Below are positions 32,501 through 43,765 of a stretch of DNA of 64,000 nucleotides, in pieces. The first letter of the stretch is position 1. Every line of letters starts with the position of its first letter. The stretch spans positions 7,192,001 to 7,256,000 of the forward strand of contig CM121341.1 in NCBI GenBank assembly GCA_051530055.1. Direction: 5' to 3'. The stretch is from Neoechinorhynchus agilis (Eukaryota; Acanthocephala). The notes beneath the pieces were generated by a model that had not been told where the DNA came from, did no database searches, and saw nothing but the letters and a program-made list of their open reading frames with translations. The position numbers and the translations under genes were made by a program.

Positions 32501-33180
32501 TGATTAACACTTGAAATTGTTGTTGTGCCGAAATGTGGATTTGTTCGGGTTTAATACATAATCCATAGCAAGAACCAATGTTGACCTTATCTATTCGGCT
32601 GATATTTTCTTAGCTTCCCCCTCAATTGAGAACTTTATTAATATCTCAATATTGTTTGCTCTTGAAATCTTACAGTTAATTTAACTACATGGGTTTAATT
32701 TCGGTTTCGTTTCTTGTGTCTCCCATTTTAGTGCCTTTGAAATACAATATTTAGTCTTGCTTTTAATTCGATTAATGTTACTTTTCAGCATTATAAAGGA
32801 GGGTTATCGCCATAGATTTACGAGAATAGGAGTTTCCTTTGATGATATTACAATACACTATTATATGAACAAATGAAACGAAAAAAAACGGCGTAAAATC
32901 GATGCTATTGAAGTGCACACAAAAACAATTATAATTAATAAAATCATTGCACTCACTTCAAAAATCACAAAACTCGACCTTGTCTCAAAGCTCCAAAACG
33001 CCTTGAAAATTATCGCCCCGGATTCCGTGGCGTAAATTTATTGAATCAAATTACGGCCGCCATTTGTATTTTGCTTTCCATTAGTCTAAGTGCTTTTTCG
33101 TTTACATTAAGGTTCCTTCAATTTAGGGTACTTGGGTACGATTTACTCACAGCGTTCGATCTCACTGTAGCTTTCGAACA
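32501..33180. other. Intergenic, nothing recognised
   Basis: AT-rich sequence upstream of the SLC46-like gene; presumably includes its promoter. Confidence 0.35.
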
Positions 33181-34967
33181 ATGAGATTCTATCTTGCCGA
33201 ACCACAAGTCTTCTTAACAATCGGATCAATAATGATGCAGGTTTTTTGCTTCAAGTCCATCTTGTTTAAGTTTGCATGTCGATATGAGTTCAATGCGACT
33301 CAATGTAGCACGATGAACCGAACTGATCCTACCGACGAGGTCGTGCTAAATACTCAGAGTCGTTCAAGTACTTGGACAATGATGGCTGATGCTACATTTG
33401 GGCTCAGTAGTATAGTCGCATCTAGCATTTTTGGAAGTCTAAGCGACGGAGTGGTCAATAAAAGGAACTTGCTAGTTTTCCTTAGTCTTGGAGCAACTAT
33501 TGGTGGATCTATTTTGATTGGAGTTGCATCTCAAAAGACGCCAAGCATTATGATGCCTGTTGGACTTACTCTCTTTCAACTAATCTCCGGTTTCATCGCA
33601 AGTTCGTTCGTTCTTATATCCACTGCTAACGGATATCTCAGTGCAGTCACTGCTAAGACGGATCGAGCAATTCGTTTTTCATGTCTTGAACTTTCCTTTT
33701 TTATCGGGCAAGCGCTCGCAAGCACTCTTGCTGGCGTTCTGACCGAAAAGATAGAATCTCGTGTGGCGCTGGCTGTTGCTTGCTCATCAAGTTTGTTGGG
33801 AATGTTTTATGCCATGTTACAGAATCGCGATTCCCGAAGTTACCGATTAAAATAGTTTTTCGTTTGCATCCTTTAAAATGAGTATTTTGAACATTTTTCT
33901 TCTCATATCTAGATTCAAACAAAGAAACACTTCAAAAATTGTTTTCTGAAACAACTGTCAAAATTCAGAAATGTACAGCTTAAGGGTCGATTGTATTTCT
34001 TAAGATCAAGCTAAAAATTAGAAACAATTATCCGTTATCTTTAAAAGTGAATCGCGATTAGCATTTATGAGGAAATCACCAACTACATTGAACAACGGTC
34101 TTCGTACACAGAGTGCCATGGCTAAGATTAGGGTAAGACTAATCGAAACTTACAGGATTTTGTTCGACACTTCGGATGCTAACGGTCACTATGTCGTTTT
34201 GTGTTTGGTGATTGTTTATTTTTTTGCCTCAGTTGGATTTTGGAGCAGTACGATGTTTACTTACCTATACCTCAAACTGCCTCCACTTAACTTAAATGAC
34301 AGCGAAATCGGTATTTTTAAAGGTGTTAACAGTGCTGCTAACGGCGCTGGACTCATCATAATTCTACCCATATTAAAAGTATGGTTTAACATAAAAGATT
34401 CCATGCTTATGTTGCTTGGATTCTGCAGCGCTTGTGTATATCTCACAATGATATGTTTCATAAAATCAAGATCATGGATTTTCGCTGGTAATTTTACAAA
34501 GGAGAAAATCCTATTTGTTAATAATTCTCTTTAAGCATGTCTATTCTCACTTGGTACCACATTGGACGCTCCCAGTATTCGGTCATTAATATCGCGACAA
34601 GTTCAGATGGACCAGGAAGGTTTGTTTTTTTTATTTCCCAACTAAATATCTGCCCGTAAATATTGAAGGTAGAGCGATCGGACTCGTGAGCTCGGCACAA
34701 TCCCTTGCATACTTTGTATCTGTTTTATTCATGCCACCTTTGTACAAATGGTCTATAAAAACGCCACTCCCTGGACTAATATTCATAGTCGGCGCTGTGC
34801 TGAATCTAATAGCTATTGTTATTATTGGGTAAATCGTTTACTTCAATCAATGCATAAACTGAAACATTCTTAATTGTAGTGTTTGCATCAAGACGGGAAT
34901 AATTGTCGAAGAAGAGGAACGGAGAAACGAAGTACATCCCGGCCATAACACCGTCAGTTCCAGTTGA
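33181..34967 (+). CDS. SLC46-like (proton-coupled folate transporter family) carrier, five exons
   Basis: Major facilitator membrane transporter of the SLC46 family (PCFT/HCP1 relatives that move folates and other small solutes with protons). Hand-joined exons are 33181-33838, 34062-34487, 34536-34619, 34669-34828 and 34880-34967, all phase-compatible, 1416 nt in total (471 aa, the family length). Landmarks are an N-terminal EPQVFL helix, a Cys- and NxT-containing first extracellular loop (RYEFNATQCS, NRTDPT), the MFS loop FGSLSDGVVNKRN after helix 2, and in the second half the SLC46 block APSIRSLISRQVQMDQEGRA before helix 10. About 11-12 hydrophobic helices follow. The tail is short, acidic then polar. 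Substrate cannot be assigned. Frames read separately look like fragments, but the junctions restore a complete gene. Confidence 0.88.
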
Positions 34968-37900
34968 ATGATTGGCCTCGTGTAAAATCAATAAAGATGA
35001 ATGCACGATCTAACCGATCACATACACACATAAAAATAACTTAGTACTTTCCTCAATCTCTTTTAGTTACACCTTCACATGATGCTCTAACATTTCTTAT
35101 ACATTCTACAAATTATTCATAAAAAAACGATTGTTATTTCAAGACAAAAGCTACCGAAGAAGTGACATTATTTTTTCTAGATGATCACTTATCCTTGGGA
35201 TCCGCGAAATGTGATTCACAAACTAGTCAAAGTATTTTCTGAATAGTGGGAATTTTTTTTTGCGATGTGTATGTTCGAAGTATAAGTGCCCGATAATTTT
35301 CTTTATGAGCCATGCAGGATGAAATGGCACTACGATCCTACTAATGGGTACATTGGGGTTAATGGCGTTGTTTTTCCTTATCAAGAAATTCTACTGATCT
35401 TGTACTACTGGTTCATAAATGCCTTTATCTTACTTTCTACGGAATCTGTGTTTTTAGGCTGAAAAAGCATTTGATCCTAAGAGAGAAAATTCTTACAAAG
35501 TCCGATAATAAAACCCGATATGACCGATTCGTAGTATTTGCCGTTGTAACTAAATTAAATTTGGCTTCTGTCACAGAACTGCCAAAGTACTTGTCGTACT
35601 TTCACCGTAGACCGCCAGACTTTAGGAAAATAAGAAGTCGATTGAGTCTCCTGTTGGTTTCCTTAGTCGTTGTCTACTCGAAAGCAACTAAAGACGTGAT
35701 ACAAATTCTTTACGGTCCTGAATGCTTTAGGCGAGAGTTCAGCAACCATAGTGCGATTGATTTGGTTAATCTCTATATGATTTTTAAAGATTTTGTTTTC
35801 TAAATTTCTTCTAATACACATATTGCTGAAGCATGGTTAACTTATTTTTGAAAAAGTAGTCTTAGATGTTTAGTAGGTTTTTGTATAAGAACAAGCCCTG
35901 CTCCATTGGTTCAAGAGGAAATGCTTTAGTTCGTTTATTTTGTGCTTGTGGTAAATGTGGCAGTTTTTAAAAGTCTTCACTAAACCACGCGGGGATTCGT
36001 CTTTAAAAACTAAATTCAAAACCACTTTACAGCTTAAGGCGATTGAAACCAAAATCCTGATCACAATAAATTCACTTGTAAAGCCCAAAGATTGACGTCT
36101 TTTTTGAGTATTTTGCAACTCCAAAATGTGTGAAAATGCTTTTGAATATTGAATAATAGAAAGTTTTTCGAAAAAAAATCCCTCCAGTTATTCCACACGC
36201 TTCCGTAACCCAAATCGCAATTATTCAAATTGCTTTAATTTCCGGAAATCAGACAAAAACACACGATTTATATTGGTTATTTTCACGAATGGTCGAGCAA
36301 AGAATATCCCAAATCTAGTATTTTGAATGCACATTAAGAGCATCTGCTTGCAGAGCCGTTACATAACTCAGCCAACTAGCTTAAAAGCCACAAAGGTACA
36401 CTGCACCTTAAACATGTATCCTATTGCAAAGATCTACGAATCCTAGATTCAAAAAAAGCCCCGTATTTTGTTTAGAACTAAGGTTGTGAATAATTTATGG
36501 AAGCGTCTCGAATATCCTCTTTTTTTACTAATCACCGTCGTATATCATCGACGAGTATAGAAGGCAACAGTGCCTATAAAAAGAAGTGACAATAATCGCT
36601 TTAAAACGCCCATTACGATCCATTCTTTATTTGAAAAAGATTATGCTTCTCAGTAGCATTTTTCTGTATGCAACCAAGCAGCGTTCGCTTTTGCTCCGTG
36701 GCGTCTATCGTTTTCGGAGCTTTCCACGTGATATCAAGACAGATAGGCTGTCAGTGAATGTGTAGCGGAAGCACATTAAAGATTGCCTACCACACACACA
36801 CGTCCTCATCATACCCGGCTTCTTCAGCCAAAATTTTTGATATCACAAGTAGGTTGCTCCTTTCCAACTTCAAAACCAATTTGTTCTATTAATTTAACCT
36901 TATTTCTTCGTTTGAAGTGGTGAGGCCTTTTCCACGGAAGCCCATAATACCCCGAACCATACGGTTGCGAGTATCGTATCCGGACTTATTAGTGAGTTTT
37001 CTACTCCCTTCAACGGTTGGTTAACCAGAATTACAAAAATAACCTTTTTTTCTCTCTCAAAACTAATATTTTTTCTAGACATGTAACGCACTCAGCCAAT
37101 AGGAGTAAAGGTTACGTTTTTCCCCTGAAAATACCTTTAAAAACATCATTATTTGTATCATGTGGTCATATCTTTTCTTTATCATTCTCATAATCACTAA
37201 ACATATTCTTGATATCCGAAATTTGATGTCTTATGCACTCGTGTCAACTATAACTCCATTCACACCAAAACGAACCAGAACTTTTTGTTTATGCCATCTT
37301 GTCTCGCCCATATCACAGTAATGCTGAAATTCAAGGTTTTTCTCTTGAGATGGCGCAATGTCTGACTATAGGTTTTTCTTAGATCTCGTTTTTTTGTGCC
37401 TAAAGTGATCGATGGGGTTCGTTGATGAGCTGACCGTTTTCAAAGCAATCCAAATGTCATACCGAATTTTCGCACCAGTGGCTTCTCTACTAGTCTAATA
37501 GTCTGATCGTTTCAGTCTCGTCCCAAAATACTGCTAAATGAATCAGCTTTGTTTGAGTGATTAGTTAATGACACTCGGTATTTTCATGCTTGGAATATCG
37601 TAGGAGCTTTCTAAGAAGGAAAAGTATGCGAGTTTGATGAGAAGAGCAAATATGGAGAAATTAACAGACGACTTGTCAAGAGCTTTTCTAGATTCCCACT
37701 ATCGGAATCTAGCGACAATGAACGTTCATTCACATCTACTTTTTTTCGAGAATCACGCGGAAACACGCCATTTACATTCTTGACGATAATTATAGGTCTT
37801 TTTTGGTATACACGTGAAGAACACCTTTCCGTTTTCCCATTTCGACTGAGGAGTAACTAATATTACTTCTATAATCCTATTTAAAAGCTCATAGAGTTAC

Positions 37901-38253
37901 CAACTCCGATGCTGAAAAATTGCGTGCATTGCGTTAAGAGTCGCAAAAACAGTGCCATATTCCACTGAGGAAAAAACGCAAGAGAGCTGAGCATCGTTGC
38001 TCGTATCTGATTTCCCTCTTTCCCACTAGCTGACAGTCAGATATATTTTGGTACACAAAAATAGCTTTTCTTGGGACAAAGGTTGTTTAGGCATTTGGCG
38101 TTTAACCATTATTCACTCCTTTGACTGAAGAATTATCTTCTCGAAACGAGTATAAGCGAATTCAGTAACGTGAGAGAGATAGTGGAAATGTTCAATTAGT
38201 CTTAAATTCCACTTACCCGTCCTCGCTATTTAGGATATAGAGGCAGCTAAGAA
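34968..38253. other. Long intergenic region
   Basis: About 3.3 kb without a supported gene. Small frames (35471-35803 plus, 35870-36124 minus, 36900-37091 minus) have no recognised motif. The last 150 bp carry a TTCTCGAA dyad (38138-38145), a minimal heat-shock-element half pair, and a TATAAG at about 38151, which may serve the small HSP gene. Confidence 0.35.
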
Positions 38254-38697
38254 ATGAACAAGATCGTACCTTACAATCCAAATCGACCGCGATCACCTCC
38301 ATATTATCCACCGTCGAATCAATCAGTTCCAAACGATCTACGAATTGTGCGCAGTCGCGATGAACGAGGCTATGAAACGTTCGAAATAGATATTGGAGAA
38401 TATGACCAGCGTGATATATCTGTTCAAGTTCACTCCGATAACCATTTAGTCGTCCACGCTGTACATTACTATAATTATTTGGATAAGTTTAACTATGTCC
38501 GAAGGGAACTCCTTCGAACATTTCAACTTCCTCCAAATGCGGATCAAGAGTATATAAGCTCGAATTTGAGTCCAAATGGAATCTTAACTGTTCATGTGCC
38601 CATACGAAGACCAGTTCCTCCATACGAACCCCAACCAATGGACGCGATGGTAGTTCCGTTTCGACAAAATACACGAGCTCATGATTTGAATTTTTGA
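38254..38697 (+). CDS. Small heat shock protein, alpha-crystallin domain (1)
   Basis: 147-aa HSP20-family chaperone that holds unfolding proteins. The alpha-crystallin domain covers about residues 28-122: FEIDIGEYDQRDISVQVH, then NHLVVHAVHYY, then LLRTFQLPPNAD and ISSNLSPNGILTVHVPI, i.e. the family's A-x-x-x-n-G-v-L-x-v/I strand. The N-terminal arm is Pro/Tyr-rich, and the C-terminal tail has a PxxPYEPQP stretch rather than a clear IxI/V motif. Intronless. A second, diverged HSP20 gene follows 134 bp downstream on the same strand. Confidence 0.88.
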   Translation: MNKIVPYNPNRPRSPPYYPPSNQSVPNDLRIVRSRDERGYETFEIDIGEYDQRDISVQVHSDNHLVVHAVHYYNYLDKFNYVRRELLRTFQLPPNADQEYISSNLSPNGILTVHVPIRRPVPPYEPQPMDAMVVPFRQNTRAHDLNF

Positions 38698-38831
38698 AAC
38701 TCTTTTTGCGAAACAAATCTTGAGTTGATAAAACAACTCAGCGTGAACATATCGACAGAAACAATTTTAGTAACCAAGTTTCAAGTTCAGTTGTCGATAT
38801 AGTCGAGCCTCGTTCGACTCGCCGCTCATCG

Positions 38832-39233
38832 ATGTTGAACCGATTTATGCCCAATTTCAAACAGCAGGATAGATGTCGCGCATCGTCTGGATCACGAATG
38901 TTGAACTCAAGACGCAACAGAATGTCCGTACATGATTTTTTGGATTCACCTCTAAAACCCGAATATTCTAAACGAAATCATTCCCTTATTGTCAGACTTG
39001 ATCTTCGAGGATACAAAGCTCAGGATATAGCGATCAAGGTTGATGATTATCTGATGACGGTTAGCGCTCAATGTCGCTCTGATGAAGACAATCGACGATA
39101 TGAATCTCGAAAAAAAATTCAGACCTATGAGAAACAGTTTAGATTACCGGACGAAACAGATATTCGAAAGATAAAGTCCGAGCTGAATGCGAGAGGTGTT
39201 CTTGTAATTGAAATTCCATTGCAAAACTTCTAA
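38832..39233 (+). CDS. Small heat shock protein, alpha-crystallin domain (2)
   Basis: 133-aa HSP20-family protein, intronless. The alpha-crystallin domain spans about residues 45-130 (LIVRLDLRGYKAQDIAIKV, YLMTVSAQCR, KQFRLPDETDIRKIKSEL, GVLVIEIPL). It ends IEIPLQNF with almost no C-terminal extension, so oligomer assembly through an IxI tail is unlikely, similar to the short HSP12-type proteins of nematodes. It shares little sequence with its neighbour outside domain positions, so the pair is an old tandem duplication or was brought together. The tRNA-like tandem array starts about 60 bp after the stop. Confidence 0.86.
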   Translation: MLNRFMPNFKQQDRCRASSGSRMLNSRRNRMSVHDFLDSPLKPEYSKRNHSLIVRLDLRGYKAQDIAIKVDDYLMTVSAQCRSDEDNRRYESRKKIQTYEKQFRLPDETDIRKIKSELNARGVLVIEIPLQNF

Positions 39234-39289
39234 AGACGGAGGACCGTGTTGTAAAGTCCCAATCTTATTGAGCGCGAGTGATTGATTTT

Positions 39290-42200
39290 TGTTTGCCTAG
39301 AGCGAGCAATGCATTGAAATGTTATTGGTTTCATTTTAAATATTGATTTTAACTTTTTCTGCATATGTGAATAAAGCAATTGCGATTAACATCGGCAATT
39401 CGAATCAGCCGGTAATAAATCTTTAAAAAGGTTGAACATCCAGCTTCGACAATCGATTTTTGTGGTTGTGCGTTCGAAAACTATTAGCGATTTCCTTCAC
39501 ATAAAGTAAAAAATGATCTTTAATTCCACTAAAAGTTTGTTGGAAGGGGGAAGCTGTGAACGGTCTTTCCAGCTTATCCTGTGCGGATGTTCCGGCCGGG
39601 AATCGAACCCGGATCTCGATGTAAATGCGCTTTTCCGCGTAAATACTCCGTGCTTTCCTCTTAGCTACCGGAACCCGTTATTAATGCCAAAAACAGCTAT
39701 GTAAATACATTTAAAAACTAAACACATAATTTTTACAAGTTTAAATTGTTTTTCAAAAAACAGTCCTATCGATAACAAGCCTGCATAGAGCGAGCAACGC
39801 ATTGAAATGTTGCTGGTTTCATTTCAAATATTGATTTTAACTTTTTCTGCATATGTGAATAAAGCAGAATTGTGATTAAGATTTCACAATTCGAATCAGC
39901 CGTAATAAATCTTTAAAAAGAACATCCAGCTTCGACAATCGATTTTTGATGTTGTGCGTTCGAAAACTATTAGCGATTTCCTTCACATAAAGTAAAAAAT
40001 GATCTTTAATTCCACTAAAAGTTTGTTGGAAGGGGGAAGCTGTGAACGGTCTTTCCAGCTTATAATATGCGGATGTTCCGGCCGGGAATCGAACCCGGAT
40101 CTCGATGTAAATGCGCTTTTCCGCGTAAATACTCCGTGCTTTCCTCTTAGCTACCGGAACCCGTTATTATTGCCAAAAACAGCTATGTAAATACATTTAA
40201 AAACTAAACACATAATTTTTACAAGTTTAAATTGTTTTTCAAAAAACAGTCCTATCGATAACAAGCCTGCATAGAGCGAGCAACGCATTGAAATGTTATT
40301 GGTTTCATTTTAAATATTGATTTTAACTTTTTCTGCATATGTGAATAAAGCAATTGCGATTAACATCGGCAATTCGAATCAGCCGGTAATAAATCTTTAA
40401 AAAGGTTGAACATCCAGCTTCGACAATCGATTTTTGATGTTGTGCGTTCGAAAACTATTAGCGATTTCCTTCACATAAAGTAAAAAATGATCTTTAATTC
40501 CACTAAAAGTTTGTTGGAAGGGGGAAGCTGTGAACGGTCTTTCCAGCTTATAATATGCGGATGTTCCGGCCGGGAATCGAACCCGGATCTCGATGTAAAT
40601 GCGCTTTTCCGCGTAAATACTCCGTGCTTTCCTCTTAGCTACCGGAACCCGTTATTATTGCCAAAAACAGCTAGTAAAATACATTTTAAAAAATAAACAC
40701 ATAATTTTTACAAGTTTAAATTGTTTTTCAAAAAACAGTCCTATCGATAACAAGCCTTGCATAGAGCGAGCAACGCATTGAAATGCGTTAATTGGTTTCA
40801 TTTTAGATATTGATTTTAACTTTTTCTGCATATGTGAATAAAGCAATTGAGATTAACATCGGCAATTCGAATCAGCCGGTAATAAATCTTTAAAAAGGTT
40901 GAACATCCAGCTTCGACAATCGATTTCTGATGTTGTGCGTTCGAAAACTATTAGCGATTTCCTTCACATAAAGTAAAAAATGATCTTTAATTCCACTAAA
41001 AGTTTGTTGGAAGGGGGAAGCTGTGAACGGTCTTTCCAGCTTATCCTGTGCAGATGTTCCCGCCGGGAATCGAACCCGGATCTCGATGTAAATGCGCTTT
41101 TCCGCGTAAATAACTCCGTGCTTTCCTCTTAGCTACCGGAACCCGTTATTATTGCCAAAAACAGCTATGTAAATACATTTAAAAACTAAACACATAATTT
41201 TTACAAGTTTAAATTGTTTTTCAAAAAACAGTCCTATCGATAACAAGCCTGCATAGAGCGAGCAACGCATTGAAATGTTATTGGTTTCATTTTAAATATT
41301 GATTTTAACTTTTTCTGCATATGTGAATAAAGCAATTCGTTAACATCGGCAATTCGAATCAGCCGGTAATAAATCTTTAAAGGTTGAACATCCAGCTTCG
41401 ACAATCGATTTTTGATGTTGTGCGTTCGAAAACTATTAGCGATTTCCTTCACATAAAGTAAAAAATGATCTTTAATTCCACTAAAAGTTTGTTGGAAGGG
41501 GGAAGCTGTGAACGGTCTTTCCTGCTTATCCTGTGCAGATGTTCCGGCCGGGAATCGAACCCGGATCTCGATGTAAATGCGCTTTTCCGCGTAAATACTC
41601 CGTGCTTTCCTCTTAGCTACCGGAACCCGTTATTATTGCCAAAAACAGCTATGTAAATACATTTAAAAACTAAACACATAATTTTTACAAGTTTAAATTG
41701 TTTTCAAAAAACAGTCCTATCGATAACAAGCCTGCATAGAGCGAGCAACGCATTGAAATGTTATTGGTTTCATTTTAAATATTGATTTTAACTTTTTCTG
41801 CATATGTGAATAAAGCAATTGCGATTAACATCGGCAATTCGAATCAGCCGGTAATAAATCTTTAAAAAGGTTGAACATCCAGCTTCGACAATCGATTTTT
41901 GATGTTGTGCGTTCGAAAACTATTAGCGATTTCCTTCCCATAAAGTAAAAAATGATCTTTAATTCCACTAAAAGTTTGTTGGAAGGGGGAAGCTGTGAAC
42001 GGTCTTTCCTGCTTATCCTGTGCGGATGTTCCGGCCGGGAATCGAACCCGGATCTCGATGTAAATGCGCTTTTCCGCGTAAATACTCCGTGCTTTCCTCT
42101 TAGCTACCGGAACCCGTTATTATTGCCAAAAACAGCTATGTAAATACATTTAAAAACTAAACACATAATTTTTACTAGTTTAAATTGTTTTTCAAAAAAC

Positions 42201-42620
42201 AGTCCTATCGATAACAAGCCTGCATAGAGCGAGCAACACATTGAAATGTTATTGGTTTCATTTTAAATATTGATTTTAACTTTTTCTGCATATGTGAATA
42301 AAGCAATTGCGATTAACATCGGCAATTCGAATCAGCTCGCAATAAATCTTTAAAAAGGTTGAACATCCAGCTTCACAATCGATTTCTGATGTTGTGCGTT
42401 CGAAAACTATTAGCGATTTCCTTCACATAAAGTAAAAAATGATCTTTAATTCCACTAAAAGTTTGTTGGAAGGGGGAAGCTGTGAACGGTCTTTCCTGCT
42501 TATCCTGTGCAGATGTTCCGGCCGAACCCGGATCTCGATGTAAATGCGCTTTTCCGCGTAAATACTCCGTGCTTTCCTCTTAGCTACCGGAACCCGTTAT
42601 TATTGCCAAAAACAGCTAAC
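39290..42620. repeat. Seven ~487-bp tandem units, each with a tRNA-like sequence
   Basis: The marker GAGCGAGCAACGCATTG (first unit GCAATGCATTG) recurs near 39301, 39788, 40273, 40763, 41254, 41739 and 42226, periods 485-491 bp. Units are highly similar; differences are small indels and point changes. Each contains one 87-nt tRNA-like segment on the minus strand (separate entry). Repeated open frames of 63-69 codons inside the array are antisense to this segment and are not genes. Confidence 0.95.
39588..42593 (-). tRNA. Array of tRNA-like sequences (class II size), probably pseudogenes or SINE heads
   Basis: Copies lie at 39588-39674, 40074-40160, 40562-40648, 41055-41142, 41540-41626, 42027-42113 and 42514-42593 (last two coordinates of the damaged seventh copy). 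On the minus strand each begins GTTCCGG and ends CCGGAAC-A, a perfect 7-bp acceptor stem. The T arm CCGGG-TTCGATT-CCCGG is perfect, and a D arm (GCT...AGC with GG in the loop) is present. Length is 86 nt plus discriminator, typical of Leu/Ser-type tRNAs. However, the 38 nt between D and T arms do not form a normal 5-bp/7-nt anticodon arm; only a short CGC/GCG hairpin with loop GGAAAA is visible. So an anticodon cannot be assigned. Copy 4 has an insertion and a T-arm change, and copy 7 lacks part of the T arm. Confidence 0.55.
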
Positions 42621-43180
42621 CTTCCATCGTAATCGCAATTGCTTTATTCACATATGCAGAAAAAGTTAAAATCAATATTTAAAATGAAACCAATAACATT
42701 TCAATGCGTTGCTCGCTCTATGCAGGCTTGTTATCGATAGGACTGTTTTTTGAAAAACAATTTAAACTAGTAAAAATTATGTGTTTAGTTTCTAACTGTG
42801 TTTCCTAGAGATAAAACGCTAACCTTCCATCGTTTTGTAGCTAAGTTGAAAGCACGAAGTATTTACGCGGAATAGCGCATTTGCATCGAGATCCGGGTTC
42901 GATTCCCGGCCGGAACATCTGCATAGGATAAGCAGGAAAGACCGTTCACAGCTTCCTTCTTTCAAGAAATTAGTTATAACTTTTAGTGGAATTAAAGATC
43001 ATTTTTTACTTTAGGTGAAGGAAATCGCTTATAGTTTTCGAACGCACAACATCAAAAATCGATTGTCGAAGCTGGATGTTCAACCTTTTTAAAGATTTAT
43101 TACCGGCTGATTCGAATTGCCGATGTTAATCGCAATTGCTTTATTCACATATGCAGAAAAAGTTAAAATCAATATTATTG
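42617..43180. repeat. Inverted, broken copy of the tRNA-like unit
   Basis: 42617-42790 and about 42820-43180 are reverse complements of parts of the tandem unit. The tRNA-like segment here (about 42829-42917, plus strand) keeps the T arm and 3' acceptor strand but its 5' acceptor strand is replaced by CGTTTTG, and the D region has diverged. TAACCTTCCATCG occurs at both breakpoints (about 42617 and 42821), a likely junction of the inversion. Confidence 0.85.
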
Positions 43181-43189
43181 TTGTCGGAA

Positions 43190-43765
43190 TGAAGATATAT
43201 TTAAAGATCTTCTCAAATTGATTTTTTTAGTTGATAAATATTTGCAATTTATATGTGAAAAAGTCATCTAAGCATAAAATGTCGGCGATAATTTTTTGAT
43301 TGCGTTGATTACTTTAAATGTTTCAAGAAACCTACATGCTCATTTGTTGAAAACGACGTCGAACGCTTTAAATTTTCGAATCTAGCAGTCGTCGAATCTC
43401 TTCGATTTATCGATTAATTCAACGAAAAACCCCCAGAGAAGATAAAAATCATGTCGATCAGGGATCGTAGTATTTAATACTCTTATAGAAAGAAAAAAAA
43501 CAACCAGGAACACTTCACGTCGCTGAATTCCCTTACGAAGCAAGGTACATAAACTACTGCCATTCTGAATTATTATCGTCTTTAAAAACGTCGTTTTCGG
43601 ATGAAAACTGACCATTAATCGGATAATTTACATTGCATTTATCGTTAGCCTTGCGTAGTAACCTGTAAAGTTTTGGTCAAACTACCATTGTTCGCTTAAC
43701 CTCCAGCACGAAATCGTAACTTTCGTTAGCGTTGCAATTGCAAAAAAAACTCAATTAGAGATTAA
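43190..43765. other. Intergenic upstream of the chitinase-like gene
   Basis: No gene recognised; likely the promoter region of the GH18 gene. Confidence 0.35.

Noticed and set aside
34261-34700. Minus frames opposite SLC46 exons 2-4
   Set aside because: The plus-strand exons join in phase into a complete 471-aa carrier.
39588-39674. Functional tRNA gene with an assignable anticodon
   Set aside because: Acceptor and T arms are perfect, but no 5-bp/7-nt anticodon arm can be folded by eye; left as tRNA-like.
39513-42143. Repeated 63-69-codon frames in the 39.5-42.1 kb array
   Set aside because: They are antisense to the tRNA-like segment and repeat with the unit; the peptide exists only because the tRNA-like sequence happens to be open.
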